Part shown: positions 1-10,000 of the stretch, piece after piece | Position numbering within the stretch: position 1 is the first letter of the stretch | Layout: each line of letters opens with the position of its first letter | NCBI GenBank assembly: GCA_002305805.1 | Contig: DBQY01000021.1 | Location: 24,463-88,462, forward strand | From: Atopobium sp. UBA1382 | GTDB taxonomy: Bacteria; Actinomycetota; Coriobacteriia; Coriobacteriales; Atopobiaceae | DNA: 64,000 nucleotides | Direction of reading: 5' to 3' | Notes under the pieces: model-generated | Seen by the model: only the letters and a program-made list of their open reading frames with translations | Told to the model about the DNA's origin: nothing | Database searches by the model: none | Program-made: the position numbers and the translations under genes

Positions 1-1340
1 TCGTCCTGGTGGACGTGGTGCCCGCCGCACTTGGGACAGACGTCCGTGTCCTCCATGAGGGCATCCTCCCAGCCGCAGTCCTCGCAGTAGAAGACCGGGA
101 TGCGGTGGCCCCACCAGAGCTGGCGGCTGATGCACCAGTCCTTGAGGTTGTCCATCCAGGTAAGGTAGGTCTGGGTCCAGCGCTCGGGATGGAACTTGAC
201 CTCGCCGTCGCGCACGACCTGCGTGGCACGCTCCTTGAGCTTGTCAACGGCGACGAACCACTGCTCGGAGAGCCAGGGCTCGAGCGCGGTGTTGCAGCGG
301 TAGCAGTGCATGACGGAGTGGTCGAGCTCCTCGACCCTCTCGAGGAGGCCGTGCTCTTCGAACCACGTGACCACAGCCTCGCGGCACTGGTCGCGGTTCA
401 TGCCGGTGAACTCGCCGTAGCCGTCCACCACGACGGCGTGCTCGTCGAAGATGTTGATCTGCTCGAGGTCGTGGGCCTGGCCCATCGCGTAGTCGTTGGG
501 GTCGTGCGCGGGCGTGACCTTGACGAAGCCCGTGCCAAAGCCGGCGTCGACGTGCCAGTCGGAGAAGATCGGGATCTCTCGGTCCACGATGGGCAGGCGC
601 ACCATCTTGCCTACGAGCTTGGCCTTCTCGGGGTCCTGCGGGGAGACGGCAACGCCCGTGTCGCCGAGCATGGTCTCGGGACGCGTGGTGGCCACCGTGA
701 TGTGGTCGATGCCGTCGACGGGCTCCACGAGCGGGTACTGGAGGTACCAGAGGTGGCCCTTCTCGTCCTGGTACTCAGCCTCGTCGTCAGAGATGGCGGT
801 GCAGCAGCTCGGGCACCAGTTGACGATGCGCTTGCCGCGATAGATGAGGCCGTCGTGGTACCAGTCGCAGAAGACCTTGCGCACGGCTCGGCTGAACTCG
901 GGGCTCATCGTGAACTTCTCGTCGGAGAAGTCGATCGAGCAGCCCATGCGCTTGATCTGGGAGACGATCGTGCCGCCGTACTCGCGCGTCCAGTCCCAGC
1001 AGGCGTCGAGGAACTTCTCGCGGCCAATCTCGAGGCGGCTCACGCCCTCGCTCTTGAGCTTCTTGTCCACCTTGGTCTGCGTGGCGATGCCCGCGTGGTC
1101 GGTGCCCAGGATCCAGCGCGTGGAGCGCCCGCGCATGCGAGCGTAGCGCACGTAGGTGTCCTGGATGGAGTCGTCCATCGCGTGGCCCATGTGCAGGATG
1201 CCCGTCACGTTGGGTGGCGGGATGACGACGGTGCAGTCCCCCACTCCCTTGGAGCGCTGGTAGCAACCGGCGCTCATCCAGCGCTCGATGAGCTCGGGCT
1301 CGGCGGTCTGGGGGTCGTAGTTCTTGGGCATCTCTTCCAC
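1..1340 (-). CDS. valS: valine--tRNA ligase, N-terminal part (runs off the window)
   Basis: Class I aminoacyl-tRNA synthetase that charges tRNA-Val in the cytoplasm. About 446 N-terminal residues are in the window. The class I HIGH motif reads PPPNVTGILHMGH near residue 40, and ValS-typical blocks follow: a WDWTREYGG stretch, NWCPSC, TTRPETMLGDT in the editing domain and a CxxC pair near the window edge. The KMSKS loop lies outside the window. The start could be GTG at 1340, with a GGAGAGG Shine-Dalgarno at proper spacing, or the in-frame ATG at 1331, which has no well-spaced site. I chose the GTG. The family assignment is secure; the start is not. Confidence 0.93.
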   Translation of the reverse strand, partial: MEEMPKNYDPQTAEPELIERWMSAGCYQRSKGVGDCTVVIPPPNVTGILHMGHAMDDSIQDTYVRYARMRGRSTRWILGTDHAGIATQTKVDKKLKSEGVSRLEIGREKFLDACWDWTREYGGTIVSQIKRMGCSIDFSDEKFTMSPEFSRAVRKVFCDWYHDGLIYRGKRIVNWCPSCCTAISDDEAEYQDEKGHLWYLQYPLVEPVDGIDHITVATTRPETMLGDTGVAVSPQDPEKAKLVGKMVRLPIVDREIPIFSDWHVDAGFGTGFVKVTPAHDPNDYAMGQAHDLEQINIFDEHAVVVDGYGEFTGMNRDQCREAVVTWFEEHGLLERVEELDHSVMHCYRCNTALEPWLSEQWFVAVDKLKERATQVVRDGEVKFHPERWTQTYLTWMDNLKDWCISRQLWWGHRIPVFYCEDCGWEDALMEDTDVCPKCGGHHVHQD

Positions 1341-1441
1341 GGGGCATCCTCTCCCGGTCGCGTGCGTATCAGTCCAACAGGATAGCACGCGCGCAACGCA
1401 GAGTGCCGGGCGAGAGGGACGCGGGGTCGGCGCGCAGGGGG

Positions 1442-2992
1442 CTAGTACCCGCGATAGACGTCCTCGTTGTAGGGCGGCAGCTCGACGCCGGGGACCACCC
1501 CGGTCGCCGGACGCGTGATGCCCACGAGGGGGAGCGTGTCACTGCCGACAAGCCCCTGGTACACGATGAGGCTAAAGCCCGCAGCAGGCTCAGCGGCGTC
1601 CTGCGCAATGAAGCGGCGGGTGTAGCTCGCCTGATACGAGTCGACGCTCTCCCTCCCGTTGTAGGTGGAGACCGACTCTGCGCCGATCAGGCGGCCCGCG
1701 TCGTCGTAGGCGTAGATGGCCGTATAGGAGCCTCCCCCGATCTCCCCGGCGGGTGCCCCGGTCGAGGCGGAGACCACGCGCCCCTGGTCGTCGTAGACAA
1801 AGCTTTGGGGGATCAAAAAGTCAATGTAGGTGCCCTCATAGGAGGTTTGCACCATGTTCCCCGCGTCGTCGTAGGTGAACATCGTCGCGTAGGAGAGCTC
1901 CTCCTCACCGGATGAGGAGCGGGTCCAGAACTCCTCGCGCACGAGCCGCCCGGCGTCGTCGTAGGAGTAGGTGGTCCAGTAGCTCGTGGACATCCCTCCG
2001 GCGTCGTTGGCCGTGGTCACCGTCACGAGGCGTCCCGCGTCGTCGTAGAGGTAGTCCGTGACGGAATACGTGGAGGAGGTCCGATAGGCGTTCTCAGTGG
2101 AGATCCGGGAGATGCGGCCGGCGTCGTCGTAGGCGTAGCTCTCCGTCTCCGTCGAGTACGCGCCGCTCGAGACGATCGTAGTGAGGCGACCGGCCTCATC
2201 ATAGACGTAGCTCTCCTCGGTGATGCCCGACTGCGAGTTCTCGAGGGCGAGCGACGTCACGCGCCCCTGCTCGTCATAGGTGTAGCTTCCAGAGACGGCG
2301 TGGCTCGTGTCGTACTGGTAGGTCCAGGAGACAACGCGACCGGCAGCGTCACGCTCGCTGTGATAGGTGACCGTGTCGCCATGGGCCGTCTCGACGATGT
2401 CCGAGGTCAGCCAGACCTCGCGCAGCCCCGCCGCGTCGAGGCCGCTCACCTGCGCATCGTCGGGGACGGACAGGCTCGTGAGCGCGCGGTTGCCGCCGAC
2501 GTCAAGCGAGGAAAGCGGCTCGGTGCTCACGTCGAGCTCGATGAGCTCGGTCAAGTCGCTCGTGTCGAGCGCCGTGAGGGAGCCGCCCGTGACCGTGAGG
2601 GACGTCACGTTGGGGAAGAAGCGGCCCAGCCCCGAGAGCTGCGCGCAGCCCGAGAGGCTCATGTTCGTGACGGCGCGACCCTCGTCGCGCGAGAGCCTCC
2701 CGTCCCCGTCGGAGTCGTAGGTGGCCGCGACCGCGGCGCGCAGGGCGGGGTCGGGGAAGTTCTTCTCGTCTATGTCGTAGGGCGCAAAGAGGGAAAACCA
2801 CGCAACGGCACCAGCCGCCGCAACGACCACGAGCACACCGAGGGCAATGGCGAGAGGTGCGACACGGCGGCGGCGCGCAGGGCGAGCGGGCCGAGGTGGG
2901 GCAACCGTCTCCACGGCACGGAGCTGAGCCCCGCACGAACCGCAGAACCTCGCGTCACCAGGAATCTGAGCGCCGCACTTGGGACAGAACAT
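1442..2992 (-). CDS. zinc-ribbon, membrane-anchored leucine-rich/YD-repeat protein
   Basis: A 516-residue protein of unusual architecture and unknown role. Residues 3-20 form a zinc ribbon (CPKC...CGSC). A proline/arginine-rich stretch leads to one transmembrane helix at about 46-69. An acidic DSDGDGRLSRDE calcium-loop-like segment (about 93-104) follows and opens a short leucine-rich region with the 'NFPDPALRAAV' start seen in secreted LRR proteins of gut bacteria. From about 209 on there are at least eight YD (RHS-type) repeats of the form YxYDDAGRL. The zinc ribbon would be cytoplasmic and the repeats outside. The ATG at 2992 is preceded by GGAGGGG. There is no C-terminal toxin domain of the kind that ends true RHS polymorphic toxins. 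Confidence 0.8.
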   Translation of the reverse strand: MFCPKCGAQIPGDARFCGSCGAQLRAVETVAPPRPARPARRRRVAPLAIALGVLVVVAAAGAVAWFSLFAPYDIDEKNFPDPALRAAVAATYDSDGDGRLSRDEGRAVTNMSLSGCAQLSGLGRFFPNVTSLTVTGGSLTALDTSDLTELIELDVSTEPLSSLDVGGNRALTSLSVPDDAQVSGLDAAGLREVWLTSDIVETAHGDTVTYHSERDAAGRVVSWTYQYDTSHAVSGSYTYDEQGRVTSLALENSQSGITEESYVYDEAGRLTTIVSSGAYSTETESYAYDDAGRISRISTENAYRTSSTYSVTDYLYDDAGRLVTVTTANDAGGMSTSYWTTYSYDDAGRLVREEFWTRSSSGEEELSYATMFTYDDAGNMVQTSYEGTYIDFLIPQSFVYDDQGRVVSASTGAPAGEIGGGSYTAIYAYDDAGRLIGAESVSTYNGRESVDSYQASYTRRFIAQDAAEPAAGFSLIVYQGLVGSDTLPLVGITRPATGVVPGVELPPYNEDVYRGY

Positions 2993-3049
2993 ATCCACCC
3001 CTCCCCTATACTCTACGCAGCGAACATACCACAGCGGGTCGGAGGGACC

Positions 3050-3811
3050 GTGCACTATTCTTCCTGGGACATGCATTGCCACCTCGGATGGTTCGAAGAC
3101 CCCGTCCGGACGGCGCGTGACGCGGCGGCGGGCGGAGCGGGGCTGTTTGCCGTCACCGTGACCCCACGGGAGTACCAAGACGTCGCAGGGCTGTTCCAAG
3201 CCGAGAAGTACGTCCGGCTGGGAGCGGGCCTGCACCCCTGGTGGGTCCGTGACGCCGCGGACGCCGACTCCCTTCTCGACCTGCTTCCGGAGACGCGCTT
3301 CGTCGGTGAGATCGGGCTCGACGCCTCCGCTCGCCACGTGAGCACCTGGGACGCACAGCTCGCCGCCTTTGAGCGCATCTGCGCCGCCTGTGCCCAGACG
3401 ATCAACGCCGCCGCACCAAAGGTGCTCTCCATCCACGCCGTGAGGTCCGCCGGCGCGGTGCTCGACGTGCTGGAGCGCACGGGCGCCGCCACGAGCTGTC
3501 GCTGCGTCCTGCACTGGTTCTCCGGAAGCTCTGAGGAGCTCTGGCGCGCGGTGGAGCTGGGGTGCTCGTTCTCATTGGGCGAGCGCGCGCTCGGGACGCG
3601 CCGCGGCAGGGAGTACGCGCGCATCCTGCCGGCCGAGCGCCTGCTCTCCGAGACGGACCTCCCCGAGTCGCCAAACGCACCCGGCGGGGCATCCGCCGTT
3701 CTCGCCTCGCTCAATCGGGTCGTGACGTCGGTTGCGGCCGTACGTGACGCGAGCCCCGAGGAAGTGCGCAGACTCTTCGCAATCAACGCCGCCGCCCTTC
3801 TCGACGTTTGA
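3050..3811 (+). CDS. TatD-family metal-dependent hydrolase
   Basis: A 253-residue amidohydrolase-fold protein of the TatD DNase family. Metal-binding motifs appear in family order: DMHCHLG at the N-terminus, VGEIGLD in the middle, SIHAVRS and LHWFSGS histidines, and SETDLPESP near the C-terminus. Family members are metal-dependent nucleases or phosphoesterases; the substrate here cannot be read from the sequence. The GTG at 3050 is chosen because GGAGGG lies just upstream and HCH falls about nine residues from the start, as usual. The gene is divergent from the YD-repeat gene, with 57 bases between the two starts, so the promoters must overlap. Confidence 0.85.
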   Translation: MHYSSWDMHCHLGWFEDPVRTARDAAAGGAGLFAVTVTPREYQDVAGLFQAEKYVRLGAGLHPWWVRDAADADSLLDLLPETRFVGEIGLDASARHVSTWDAQLAAFERICAACAQTINAAAPKVLSIHAVRSAGAVLDVLERTGAATSCRCVLHWFSGSSEELWRAVELGCSFSLGERALGTRRGREYARILPAERLLSETDLPESPNAPGGASAVLASLNRVVTSVAAVRDASPEEVRRLFAINAAALLDV

Positions 3812-3871
3812 GGGCCGGGGCCGCGCATGGTAGAGTTTATGAGGCCCTGAAGGCGCACGAACCGAGGTCAC

Positions 3872-4996
3872 ATGAAGCCGCTGCGCAAGACCACCCACGT
3901 CAGAAACCCGCTCTCCTCGACGATGCTCGCCAGCACGTCGGGAGACCTCGATCTGCCGCTCGACGACGTCGTCATCGTCTTTGCCTGCAGCGAGAACTTC
4001 GTCCCCTACCTCTCCGTCGCCATCCAGTCGATCGTGGACAACGCCAGCGCGTCGAGGCGCTACGACATCGTCGTGCTCACGCGCAACATCTCGCCGACGA
4101 GCATGATCACCCTCACGCGCCAGACCAAGGCGGACAACGTCGGCATCGGCTTCCTGGACGTTGACGCCGCGCTCGGCGACATCGAGCTCCCCCACCATGG
4201 GCACTTCCGGCCCGAGACCTACTTCCGGCTCCTCGCGCCGCAGCTGCTCCCCAACGTCAACAAGGCCATCTACCTTGACTCCGACCTCATCGTCGACGAC
4301 GACGTCGCAAAGCTCTTCGACGTCGACGTGACAGGCTATCCCCTTGCCGCGACGCGTGACGCAGACACGATCGGCCAGATCGACGGCTACGACACGACAG
4401 TGGGCCCCTACCTCAAGAACGAGCTCGGCATGAGCGACCCGCACGACTACTTCCAGGCGGGCGTGCTCCTCATGAACCTCGCCGAGCTGCGCGCGACCAT
4501 CACCCCGGAGGAGTTTCTCGAACTCTCCACGCAGCGCATGTGGCGCTGGCTCGACCAGGACGTCCTCAACAAGGTCGTGGACGGCAACTACGTGCGCGTG
4601 CACATGCGCTGGAACTACCTGATGGACTGGCAGCACCTTCGTCGCACTCACATCATCGCCAACGCGCCCGCCGAGGTCCGCGCCGAGTACGAGGAGGCCG
4701 CCGCCAACCCCGCGATCATCCACTTCGCCGGTCCGGACAACCGCCCCTGGCTCTACCCGGACGCCGACCGTGCCGACCTCTTCTGGCACTACGCCATGCG
4801 CTCCCCCTATCTCGACGAGATCCGCGGACAGCTCGAGGAGTCCCGCGCCTCCGCGGCCGGGCTTGCCAAGCGCCTGCAGGTCATTGCCATCTACAAGGGC
4901 ATCATGCCCGCCTTTGACAAGATCTGCCCCGCCGGGTCGCGCAGGCGCGCGGCCGTCATCCGCACCTACATGGGTCTCGGGGGCTCCAACCTCTAA
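3872..4996 (+). CDS. glycosyltransferase family 8 protein
   Basis: A 374-residue GT-A fold retaining glycosyltransferase. The N-terminal strand (VVIVFACSENFVPYLSVAIQSI, about residues 33-54) and the DxD motif DSD at 136-138 bind the nucleotide-sugar and metal. The FQAGVLLMNL block, LDQDVLN and the late IIHFAG segment complete the GT8 signature. Family members transfer galactose or glucose to lipopolysaccharide, glycoprotein or cell-wall glycans; no acceptor can be assigned. There is no signal peptide, so it is probably cytoplasmic. A GAGG Shine-Dalgarno precedes the ATG. It converges on clpX across a shared hairpin. Confidence 0.9.
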   Translation: MKPLRKTTHVRNPLSSTMLASTSGDLDLPLDDVVIVFACSENFVPYLSVAIQSIVDNASASRRYDIVVLTRNISPTSMITLTRQTKADNVGIGFLDVDAALGDIELPHHGHFRPETYFRLLAPQLLPNVNKAIYLDSDLIVDDDVAKLFDVDVTGYPLAATRDADTIGQIDGYDTTVGPYLKNELGMSDPHDYFQAGVLLMNLAELRATITPEEFLELSTQRMWRWLDQDVLNKVVDGNYVRVHMRWNYLMDWQHLRRTHIIANAPAEVRAEYEEAAANPAIIHFAGPDNRPWLYPDADRADLFWHYAMRSPYLDEIRGQLEESRASAAGLAKRLQVIAIYKGIMPAFDKICPAGSRRRAAVIRTYMGLGGSNL

Positions 4997-5002
4997 AGAA
5001 AG

Positions 5003-5029
5003 GGGCGCCACCCCGGAGGGTGACGCCCG
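5003..5029. terminator. bidirectional hairpin between GT8 gene and clpX
   Basis: An 11-bp stem with one mismatch and a CGGA loop lies between the convergent ends of the glycosyltransferase gene and clpX. It is GC-rich with no long T-run on either side, so termination is inferred from placement. Confidence 0.5.
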
Positions 5030-5050
5030 AGAGGTCTCTATCGCGGAGGC

Positions 5051-6358
5051 CTAGGCAACGCGGTGCTTGCCGTGCGCCGTCGTGACGAGGCGCGGGGACG
5101 CCCCGCCGCCGACGCTCTCCTTGGTGACGACGACCTTGGTGATGTCCAGGTCGCTCGGCAGGTCGAACATCGTGTCCTGCAACGTGGCCTCGCAGATGGC
5201 GCGCAGACCGCGCGCGCCCGTGCCGCGAGCGATCGCCTGGTGCGCGATCTCGGTGAGCGCGTCGTCCTCAAAGACGAGCTCCACGCCCTCGAGCTCAAAC
5301 ATGCGGCGGTACTGCTTGACGAGGGCGTTCCTAGGCTGCGTGAGAATGCTCACGAGGTCCTCCTCGGTGAGCTCGCGCGTGGCGGTGATGACCGGGATGC
5401 GTCCGAGGAACTCGGGGATCATGCCAAACTTGTGCAGGTCCTGGGGCATGACCTGCTCCATCAGGTAGTCCTCGTCCTTCTCGGCGTTGTGCCCGACCTC
5501 GGCGGCAAAGCCGATGCCCTTCTTGCCGATGCGGTCGGCCACGATCTTGTCCAGGCCGACGAACGCGCCGCCGCAGATGAAGAGGATGTTCGTGGTGTCT
5601 ATGCGAATGAGCTCCTGCTGGGGGTGCTTGCGGCCGCCCTGCGGGGGCACGCTCGCCTCGGTGCCCTCGAGAATCTTGAGCAGGGCCTGCTGCACGCCCT
5701 CGCCGGAGACGTCGCGCGTGATGGAAAGGTTCTCCGCCTTGCGGGCGATCTTGTCGATCTCGTCGACGTAGACGATGCCCACCTGCGCGCGCTCGACGTT
5801 GCCGTCGGCGGCGGTGATGAGCTTGAGGAGGATGTTCTCCACGTCCTCGCCCACGTAACCTGCCTCGGTAAGGGTGGTGGCGTCGGCGATGGCGAAGGGG
5901 ACCTCGAGGAAGCGCGCGAGCGTCTGAGCGAGCAGCGTCTTACCCGTCCCCGTGGGGCCCAGGAGCAAGATGTTGCTCTTGGCGATCTCCACGTCCTCCT
6001 CGCCCTCCGCGACCTCGTCGTTGCCGGAGAGAATGCGACGATAGTGGTTGTAGACGGCCACGCTCATGGCGCGCTTGGCCTGCTCCTGTCCCATGACGTA
6101 CTGGGAGAGCTCGTCGTAGATCTCGTGCGGCGTGGGAAGGTTCTTGATGGGCAGCCCGTCGTCGGCGGACGCCGCGTCCTCCCCCGCGAGCTCCGCAAGG
6201 TCGGCGCCGTCGATCATGTCGGAGCACGCGTGGACGCACTCGTCGCAGATGTAGACGCCCCCGGGGCCGGCGATGAGCTTGCTCACCTGGCTGCGGGTCT
6301 TCCCGCAGAACGAGCAGCACATCTCGCTGCCGAACGAGTCGGTGTCGTTAGTGGGCAT
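5051..6358 (-). CDS. clpX: ATP-dependent Clp protease ATP-binding subunit ClpX
   Basis: The AAA+ unfoldase that feeds substrates to ClpP. In 435 residues it shows the N-terminal C4 zinc-binding domain (CSFCGKT...CDECVHAC, about 15-45), the Walker A GPTGTGKT at 134-141, the Walker B region [11 protein letters not shown] and the sensor/arginine-finger region ending in [10 protein letters not shown]. The length is normal for the family. The start lies 3 bases after the clpP stop, so the two genes are cotranscribed and probably translationally coupled, matching the obligatory ClpXP partnership. The gene order tig-clpP-clpX is the common bacterial order. Confidence 0.98.
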   Translation of the reverse strand: MPTNDTDSFGSEMCCSFCGKTRSQVSKLIAGPGGVYICDECVHACSDMIDGADLAELAGEDAASADDGLPIKNLPTPHEIYDELSQYVMGQEQAKRAMSVAVYNHYRRILSGNDEVAEGEEDVEIAKSNILLLGPTGTGKTLLAQTLARFLEVPFAIADATTLTEAGYVGEDVENILLKLITAADGNVERAQVGIVYVDEIDKIARKAENLSITRDVSGEGVQQALLKILEGTEASVPPQGGRKHPQQELIRIDTTNILFICGGAFVGLDKIVADRIGKKGIGFAAEVGHNAEKDEDYLMEQVMPQDLHKFGMIPEFLGRIPVITATRELTEEDLVSILTQPRNALVKQYRRMFELEGVELVFEDDALTEIAHQAIARGTGARGLRAICEATLQDTMFDLPSDLDITKVVVTKESVGGGASPRLVTTAHGKHRVA

Positions 6359-6361
6359 GCG

Positions 6362-6979
6362 CTACTCCTGGCTCTGCTCGGTACGGGAGGTGATGACCCT
6401 GTCGACGAGGCCGTACTCGCAGGCCTCGGCAGCGCGCATGTAGTTGTCGCGCTCGGTGTCGGCGTTGATCTTCTCGATGGGCTGACCGGTCGCCTCGGCG
6501 AGGATCTCGTTCAGGCGCTGGCGAATCCAACGGGTCTCGTCGGCGACGATCTGGATGTCGGTCTGCTGGCCCTGGACGCCCGAGCTCGGCTGGTGGATGA
6601 GGACCATCGAGTTGGGGAGCGCCAGGCGCTTGCCCTTGGCACCACAGGCGAGAATGGCGGCGCCCATGGAGGCGGCCATGCCCACGCAGATGGTGGAGAC
6701 GTCGGGCTTGATGAAGTTCATCGTGTCGATGATGCCCAGGCCGGCGTAGACGTCGCCGCCCGGGGAGTCGATGTAGAGGGCGATGTCCTTGTCAGGGTCC
6801 TGGCTCTCGAGGTGCAGGAGCTGGGCGATCACGAGGTTCGCAGAGTCACGCGTGACCTCCTCACCGAGAAACACGATGCGGTCGTTGAGCAGGCGGGAGT
6901 AGATGTCGTAGCTGCGCTCGCCGCGCGGGGTCTGCTCGACGACGTAGGGGATGAGCGGGATGTTGGTTGGCTGGTGCAT
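6362..6979 (-). CDS. clpP: ATP-dependent Clp protease proteolytic subunit ClpP
   Basis: The serine protease core of ClpXP, a tetradecamer in known members. The 205 residues contain the nucleophile Ser104 in GMAASMGA, His129 in LIHQPSSG and the aspartate in DTERDNYM, plus the strand segment [11 protein letters not shown]. The ATG at 6979 was chosen because GGAG lies five bases upstream and the protein then starts MHQPTN...[22 protein letters not shown], as in other ClpP proteins. It sits between tig and clpX. Confidence 0.97.
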   Translation of the reverse strand: MHQPTNIPLIPYVVEQTPRGERSYDIYSRLLNDRIVFLGEEVTRDSANLVIAQLLHLESQDPDKDIALYIDSPGGDVYAGLGIIDTMNFIKPDVSTICVGMAASMGAAILACGAKGKRLALPNSMVLIHQPSSGVQGQQTDIQIVADETRWIRQRLNEILAEATGQPIEKINADTERDNYMRAAEACEYGLVDRVITSRTEQSQE

Positions 6980-7003
6980 GTGCTCTCCGTTTCGTATGCG
7001 AAA

Positions 7004-7029
7004 GCCCCGGGCGTGTGGCCGCCCGGGGC
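7004..7029 (-). terminator. terminator after tig
   Basis: A perfect 10-bp GC stem (gccccgggcg / cgcccggggc) with a 6-base loop lies between the tig stop and the clpP start. On the minus strand it is followed by TTTCG. It probably reduces readthrough from tig into clpPX. Confidence 0.6.
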
Positions 7030-7050
7030 GTTTCCAAGACGTGGACGGGG

Positions 7051-8403
7051 CTACTCGGCGTCCTCGGACTTCTCGCCCTCGGCGGCGCGCTCGGCGACCT
7101 CGTCGACGATGTTGACGTTGGCGTTCTCGACGAGCCAGTTGAGAGCCTTGGTGCGACGGATGGAGTCGCGGATGGCGGGCAGACGGCCCTCGCTTCTCCA
7201 CTGCTCGATGGCAGCGTCGACGTCCTCGACGCCAGCGTTCTCGAACTCCTCGCGGACCTCGTCCTCGCTGACCTCAACGCCGAGCTTGGCGGCGAGGGAG
7301 TCGAGCGCGAGAGACTGACGGGCGCGCTCCTCCGCCTGGACGCGCAGGTCGGTGATGAAGTCGTCGGACTTCACGCCGCGGGCGCGCAGGTACATGTCGA
7401 GCGAGACGCCCTGGTTCTGGAGACGGGCGAGGAACTCGGAGGCGAGCTCGTTGAAGATCTCGTTCTGGTAGGCCTCGGGCACGGTCTCGAGCTTGAGGAG
7501 CTTGCCGAGAGCCTCGACGAGACGGTCCTCCTTGAGGTTGGGCAGGGTCGTCTTCTTGTCGCCCTCGATCTCCTCCTTGACGGCGTCACGGAAGGAGGCG
7601 ACGTCGTCGTAGCCGTACTTCTTGGCAACCTCGTCGTCGAGCTCGGGGGTGACGGCCTTCTTGATGGCGTTGAGCTTCACCTTGACGGAGAAGGTGTGGG
7701 AGTGCTCCTCGCCCTCGTGCTCGTGGGTGCGGGTCCACTCGATGGCCTTCTCGTCGCCCTTCTTCATGCCGACGATGCCCTCCTGGAGCTGGTCGGGCAC
7801 CTGCTGGCCGTCGAGGGCGAACATGCGGTTGGTGCCGGCGAGGTGGCCGGCGCCCTCGACGTTCTCGACGTCGACGGAGACGACGTCACCGGGCTCGACG
7901 GCGCGGTCCTCGTCGATGTCCTCGTAGGTGACCTGGTAGCTGAGGAGCTGGTTGATCTGCCAGTCGATCTCGGCCTCGGTGGCCTCCTCGGGCGGCATGT
8001 TGATCGTCGGGGCGTCGTAGCTCTCGAGCTCGCAGGCCGGGCGGACGCCGATGGTGGCGGTGACCACGTAGTCGTCACCCTGCTTGGCGAGCTCGGGGTC
8101 GGCGTCCTCGGGACCAAAGCTCACGCGGCCGACAGGCGTGACGTCGAGCTCCTCGAGCATGAGCGGCTCGGCCGCGTTGAGGAGGTCGTTGGTGGCCTGG
8201 GCGAGCACGGCCTCGCGGCCGATGATGCCGTCGATCACCGGGCGCGGCGCGTGGCCACGGCGGAAGCCCTGGAAGTTGTACTTCTTGGCGATGTCCTTGT
8301 AGGTCTTGGCAATAGCCTTGTCGACATCGGCAGCCGCGACGGTGACCTCGGCGGTCAGCTTGTCGTCGATCGGCTTCTCAGCAGCGGTGACGGTGATCTT
8401 CAA
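7051..8403 (-). CDS. tig: trigger factor, ribosome-associated chaperone and prolyl isomerase
   Basis: Trigger factor binds the ribosome at the tunnel exit and holds nascent chains. The 450 residues match the usual length. The N-terminal ribosome-binding signature [12 protein letters not shown] is present at about residues 48-59, followed by the FKBP-type domain and the helical C-terminal arms, with an acidic tail. The start codon is TTG at 8403, supported by a GGAGGA Shine-Dalgarno six bases upstream and by the conserved beginning [11 protein letters not shown]. Rare start codons can limit translation, but no regulation is evident here. Confidence 0.97.
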   Translation of the reverse strand: MKITVTAAEKPIDDKLTAEVTVAAADVDKAIAKTYKDIAKKYNFQGFRRGHAPRPVIDGIIGREAVLAQATNDLLNAAEPLMLEELDVTPVGRVSFGPEDADPELAKQGDDYVVTATIGVRPACELESYDAPTINMPPEEATEAEIDWQINQLLSYQVTYEDIDEDRAVEPGDVVSVDVENVEGAGHLAGTNRMFALDGQQVPDQLQEGIVGMKKGDEKAIEWTRTHEHEGEEHSHTFSVKVKLNAIKKAVTPELDDEVAKKYGYDDVASFRDAVKEEIEGDKKTTLPNLKEDRLVEALGKLLKLETVPEAYQNEIFNELASEFLARLQNQGVSLDMYLRARGVKSDDFITDLRVQAEERARQSLALDSLAAKLGVEVSEDEVREEFENAGVEDVDAAIEQWRSEGRLPAIRDSIRRTKALNWLVENANVNIVDEVAERAAEGEKSEDAE

Positions 8404-8452
8404 CGTTCCTCCAGTGTCTCTGATGGCGGGGCTCCCGCCACTTCCTTCTCGC

Positions 8453-8539
8453 TGGTGCGGGCGAAAGGACTCGAACCTTCACGGGGTCTCCCCCACTGGA
8501 ACCTAAATCCAGCGTGTCTACCAGTTCCACCACGCCCGC
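8453..8539 (-). tRNA. tRNA-Leu (anticodon UAG)
   Basis: An 87-base class II tRNA with a 7-bp acceptor stem (GCGGGCG/CGCCCGC), encoded CCA at 8455-8453, a GGTTCGAGTCC T-arm, a long variable arm and anticodon loop TTTAGGT with anticodon TAG. It lies 50 bases upstream of tig. Confidence 0.95.
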
Positions 8540-8651
8540 AGTTCGCACAGCCTTATGAGTGTACCAAACTTCTACAGGTTACCCGCGTCTCGGCAGATAT
8601 TTCACGCAGGCGAGAAGGATCGAGGCAACTTGGGCAGTCGATTGTCCGGCG

Positions 8652-8969
8652 TCACGCGCGCCTCAGTCGCACCGCTGTGCCGGAGCAGCAGGTCATGATC
8701 ATGCCCTCGAAGGTCTCGTAGCCGATGGACGCACCTACGACGGCATCCGCCCCGAGCGCCTCTGCGCGCTGCTGCATCTCGGCGAGCACCTCGTTTCTCG
8801 CCTGCTGGAGCTCCTCCTCATAGCCGGCCGAACGCCCGCCAAAGACGTTGCGAATGCCGGCGCCGAGGTCGCGGAACATGTTGATGCCGCTCACGGCCTC
8901 GCCGGTGACGATACCAAGATAGTCCGTGATCTGGTAGCCCTCGACGGAGTTGGTAGTCGTGACGATCAT
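8652..8969 (-). CDS. YbjQ/UPF0145 family protein
   Basis: A 105-residue protein of the YbjQ family, recognised by the start [24 protein letters not shown], the central [23 protein letters not shown] and the small-residue C-terminal strand. Family members form small beta-rich oligomers of unproven function, sometimes annotated as heavy-metal binding. It starts 11 bases after the histidine kinase stop and so is the last gene of the ABC/kinase operon. Confidence 0.88.
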   Translation of the reverse strand: MIVTTTNSVEGYQITDYLGIVTGEAVSGINMFRDLGAGIRNVFGGRSAGYEEELQQARNEVLAEMQQRAEALGADAVVGASIGYETFEGMIMTCCSGTAVRLRRA

Positions 8970-8980
8970 TAGGTCTCCCT

Positions 8981-10000
8981 TCAGACGATGCTCATAACGA
9001 GCGTGACGACAAGCGCGTCGCCCGCAAGGCGGGCAGAGAGCGTCATGCCCTGGGCCTCTGCGAGCTTGGCGGCGACGGAGAGCCCGAGGCCGGACCCCGC
9101 CGTCGAACGCGAGGAATCGGCCTGGTAGAAGCGCTCGAAGAGGCGATCGGGGTCGAGGGCGCCGGGGTCGGCCACGGAGTTGGCGAACCCTACGGCGAGG
9201 CGGCCCTTCTCGCCCGCCGGACGAGCCGTCACCGAAAGCGGGCCGCTTCCGTGACGCAGCGCGTTGGCAACGAGGTTCTCGACGATACGCATGAGAGCCT
9301 CGGCGTCCGCCTCAACCCTGACGTCGTCGCACTCCAGCGCAGGCTCCCATCCGCGCGCCTCGAACTCCGGATAGTGGCCGAGAAGCACCTGCTCGAGCAG
9401 CGGGCGTAGGGAAACGGGAACCAGTTCGAACGGGGTGTCCGGATCTGCGGCGCGGGCATAGGAGAAGAGCTCGTCAAGCAGTCCCGACATCGCGGCAAGG
9501 CGCGCGTCCGCGGCGGTGAGCTGGGCGTCCCTACCTACCGGATCAGTCTCCTCTCGAGCCAGCTGCAGGTAGCCTCGCGCGCCGGCAAGCGGCGTCCGCA
9601 CGTCATGACTGAGTGCGGAGAGGCCGCGCGAGAACTCGTCCGCAGCGCGCAGAGCCTCCACGCGCCCCGCCTCGGCGGCGTCTATCTCGGCGTTGATTGC
9701 GTCGACCATGCCGACCATGCCCGGCAGGCGGCTCCCGGTCGTGAGGCGCGCGTTGCTCGCACGGTCCCGACCCACCAGGAAGCGCGTCTGGCGACCAAGC
9801 TCGGTGACATAGCAGGCGATGACGAAGACCGCCCCCAGGGCGAGGCCCAGCGCCAGCATCGCCGCAAGCATGATCGCATCAGCCATGTGAAACCTCTCCA
9901 CGACGCCGGCCCACCATTCCATCCTAGAGCTTGCGAGCAGCCAGTCCACGAGCGGCTCCAGCCAGCGGTAGAGCCGCTCGAGGAACGCCTCGTGCATCAC
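8981..10000 (-). CDS. sensor histidine kinase
   Basis: A 339-residue membrane histidine kinase. One clear transmembrane helix lies at about 41-65, with little extracytoplasmic sequence. The phosphoacceptor is His132 in [13 protein letters not shown]. The ATPase domain shows the N-box region ([12 protein letters not shown]) and the G-box [12 protein letters not shown]. Kinases this sparse in sensor domain often sense through the partner ABC transporter, as in BceS-type systems; that is inference. The GTG at 10000 overlaps the permease stop, and an alternative ATG lies at 9997. The response regulator is encoded at 12891-13577 on the same strand. Confidence 0.92.
   Translation of the reverse strand: MMHEAFLERLYRWLEPLVDWLLASSRMEWWAGVVERFHMADAIMLAAMLALGLALGAVFVIACYVTELGRQTRFLVGRDRASNARLTTGSRLPGMVGMVDAINAEIDAAEAGRVEALRAADEFSRGLSALSHDVRTPLAGARGYLQLAREETDPVGRDAQLTAADARLAAMSGLLDELFSYARAADPDTPFELVPVSLRPLLEQVLLGHYPEFEARGWEPALECDDVRVEADAEALMRIVENLVANALRHGSGPLSVTARPAGEKGRLAVGFANSVADPGALDPDRLFERFYQADSSRSTAGSGLGLSVAAKLAEAQGMTLSARLAGDALVVTLVMSIV

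Noticed and set aside
787..1347. Arg/His-rich minus-strand frame of 186 residues overlapping the valS start
   Set aside because: It is a shadow frame; the overlapping minus frame encodes an excellent ValS N-terminus with the HIGH motif.
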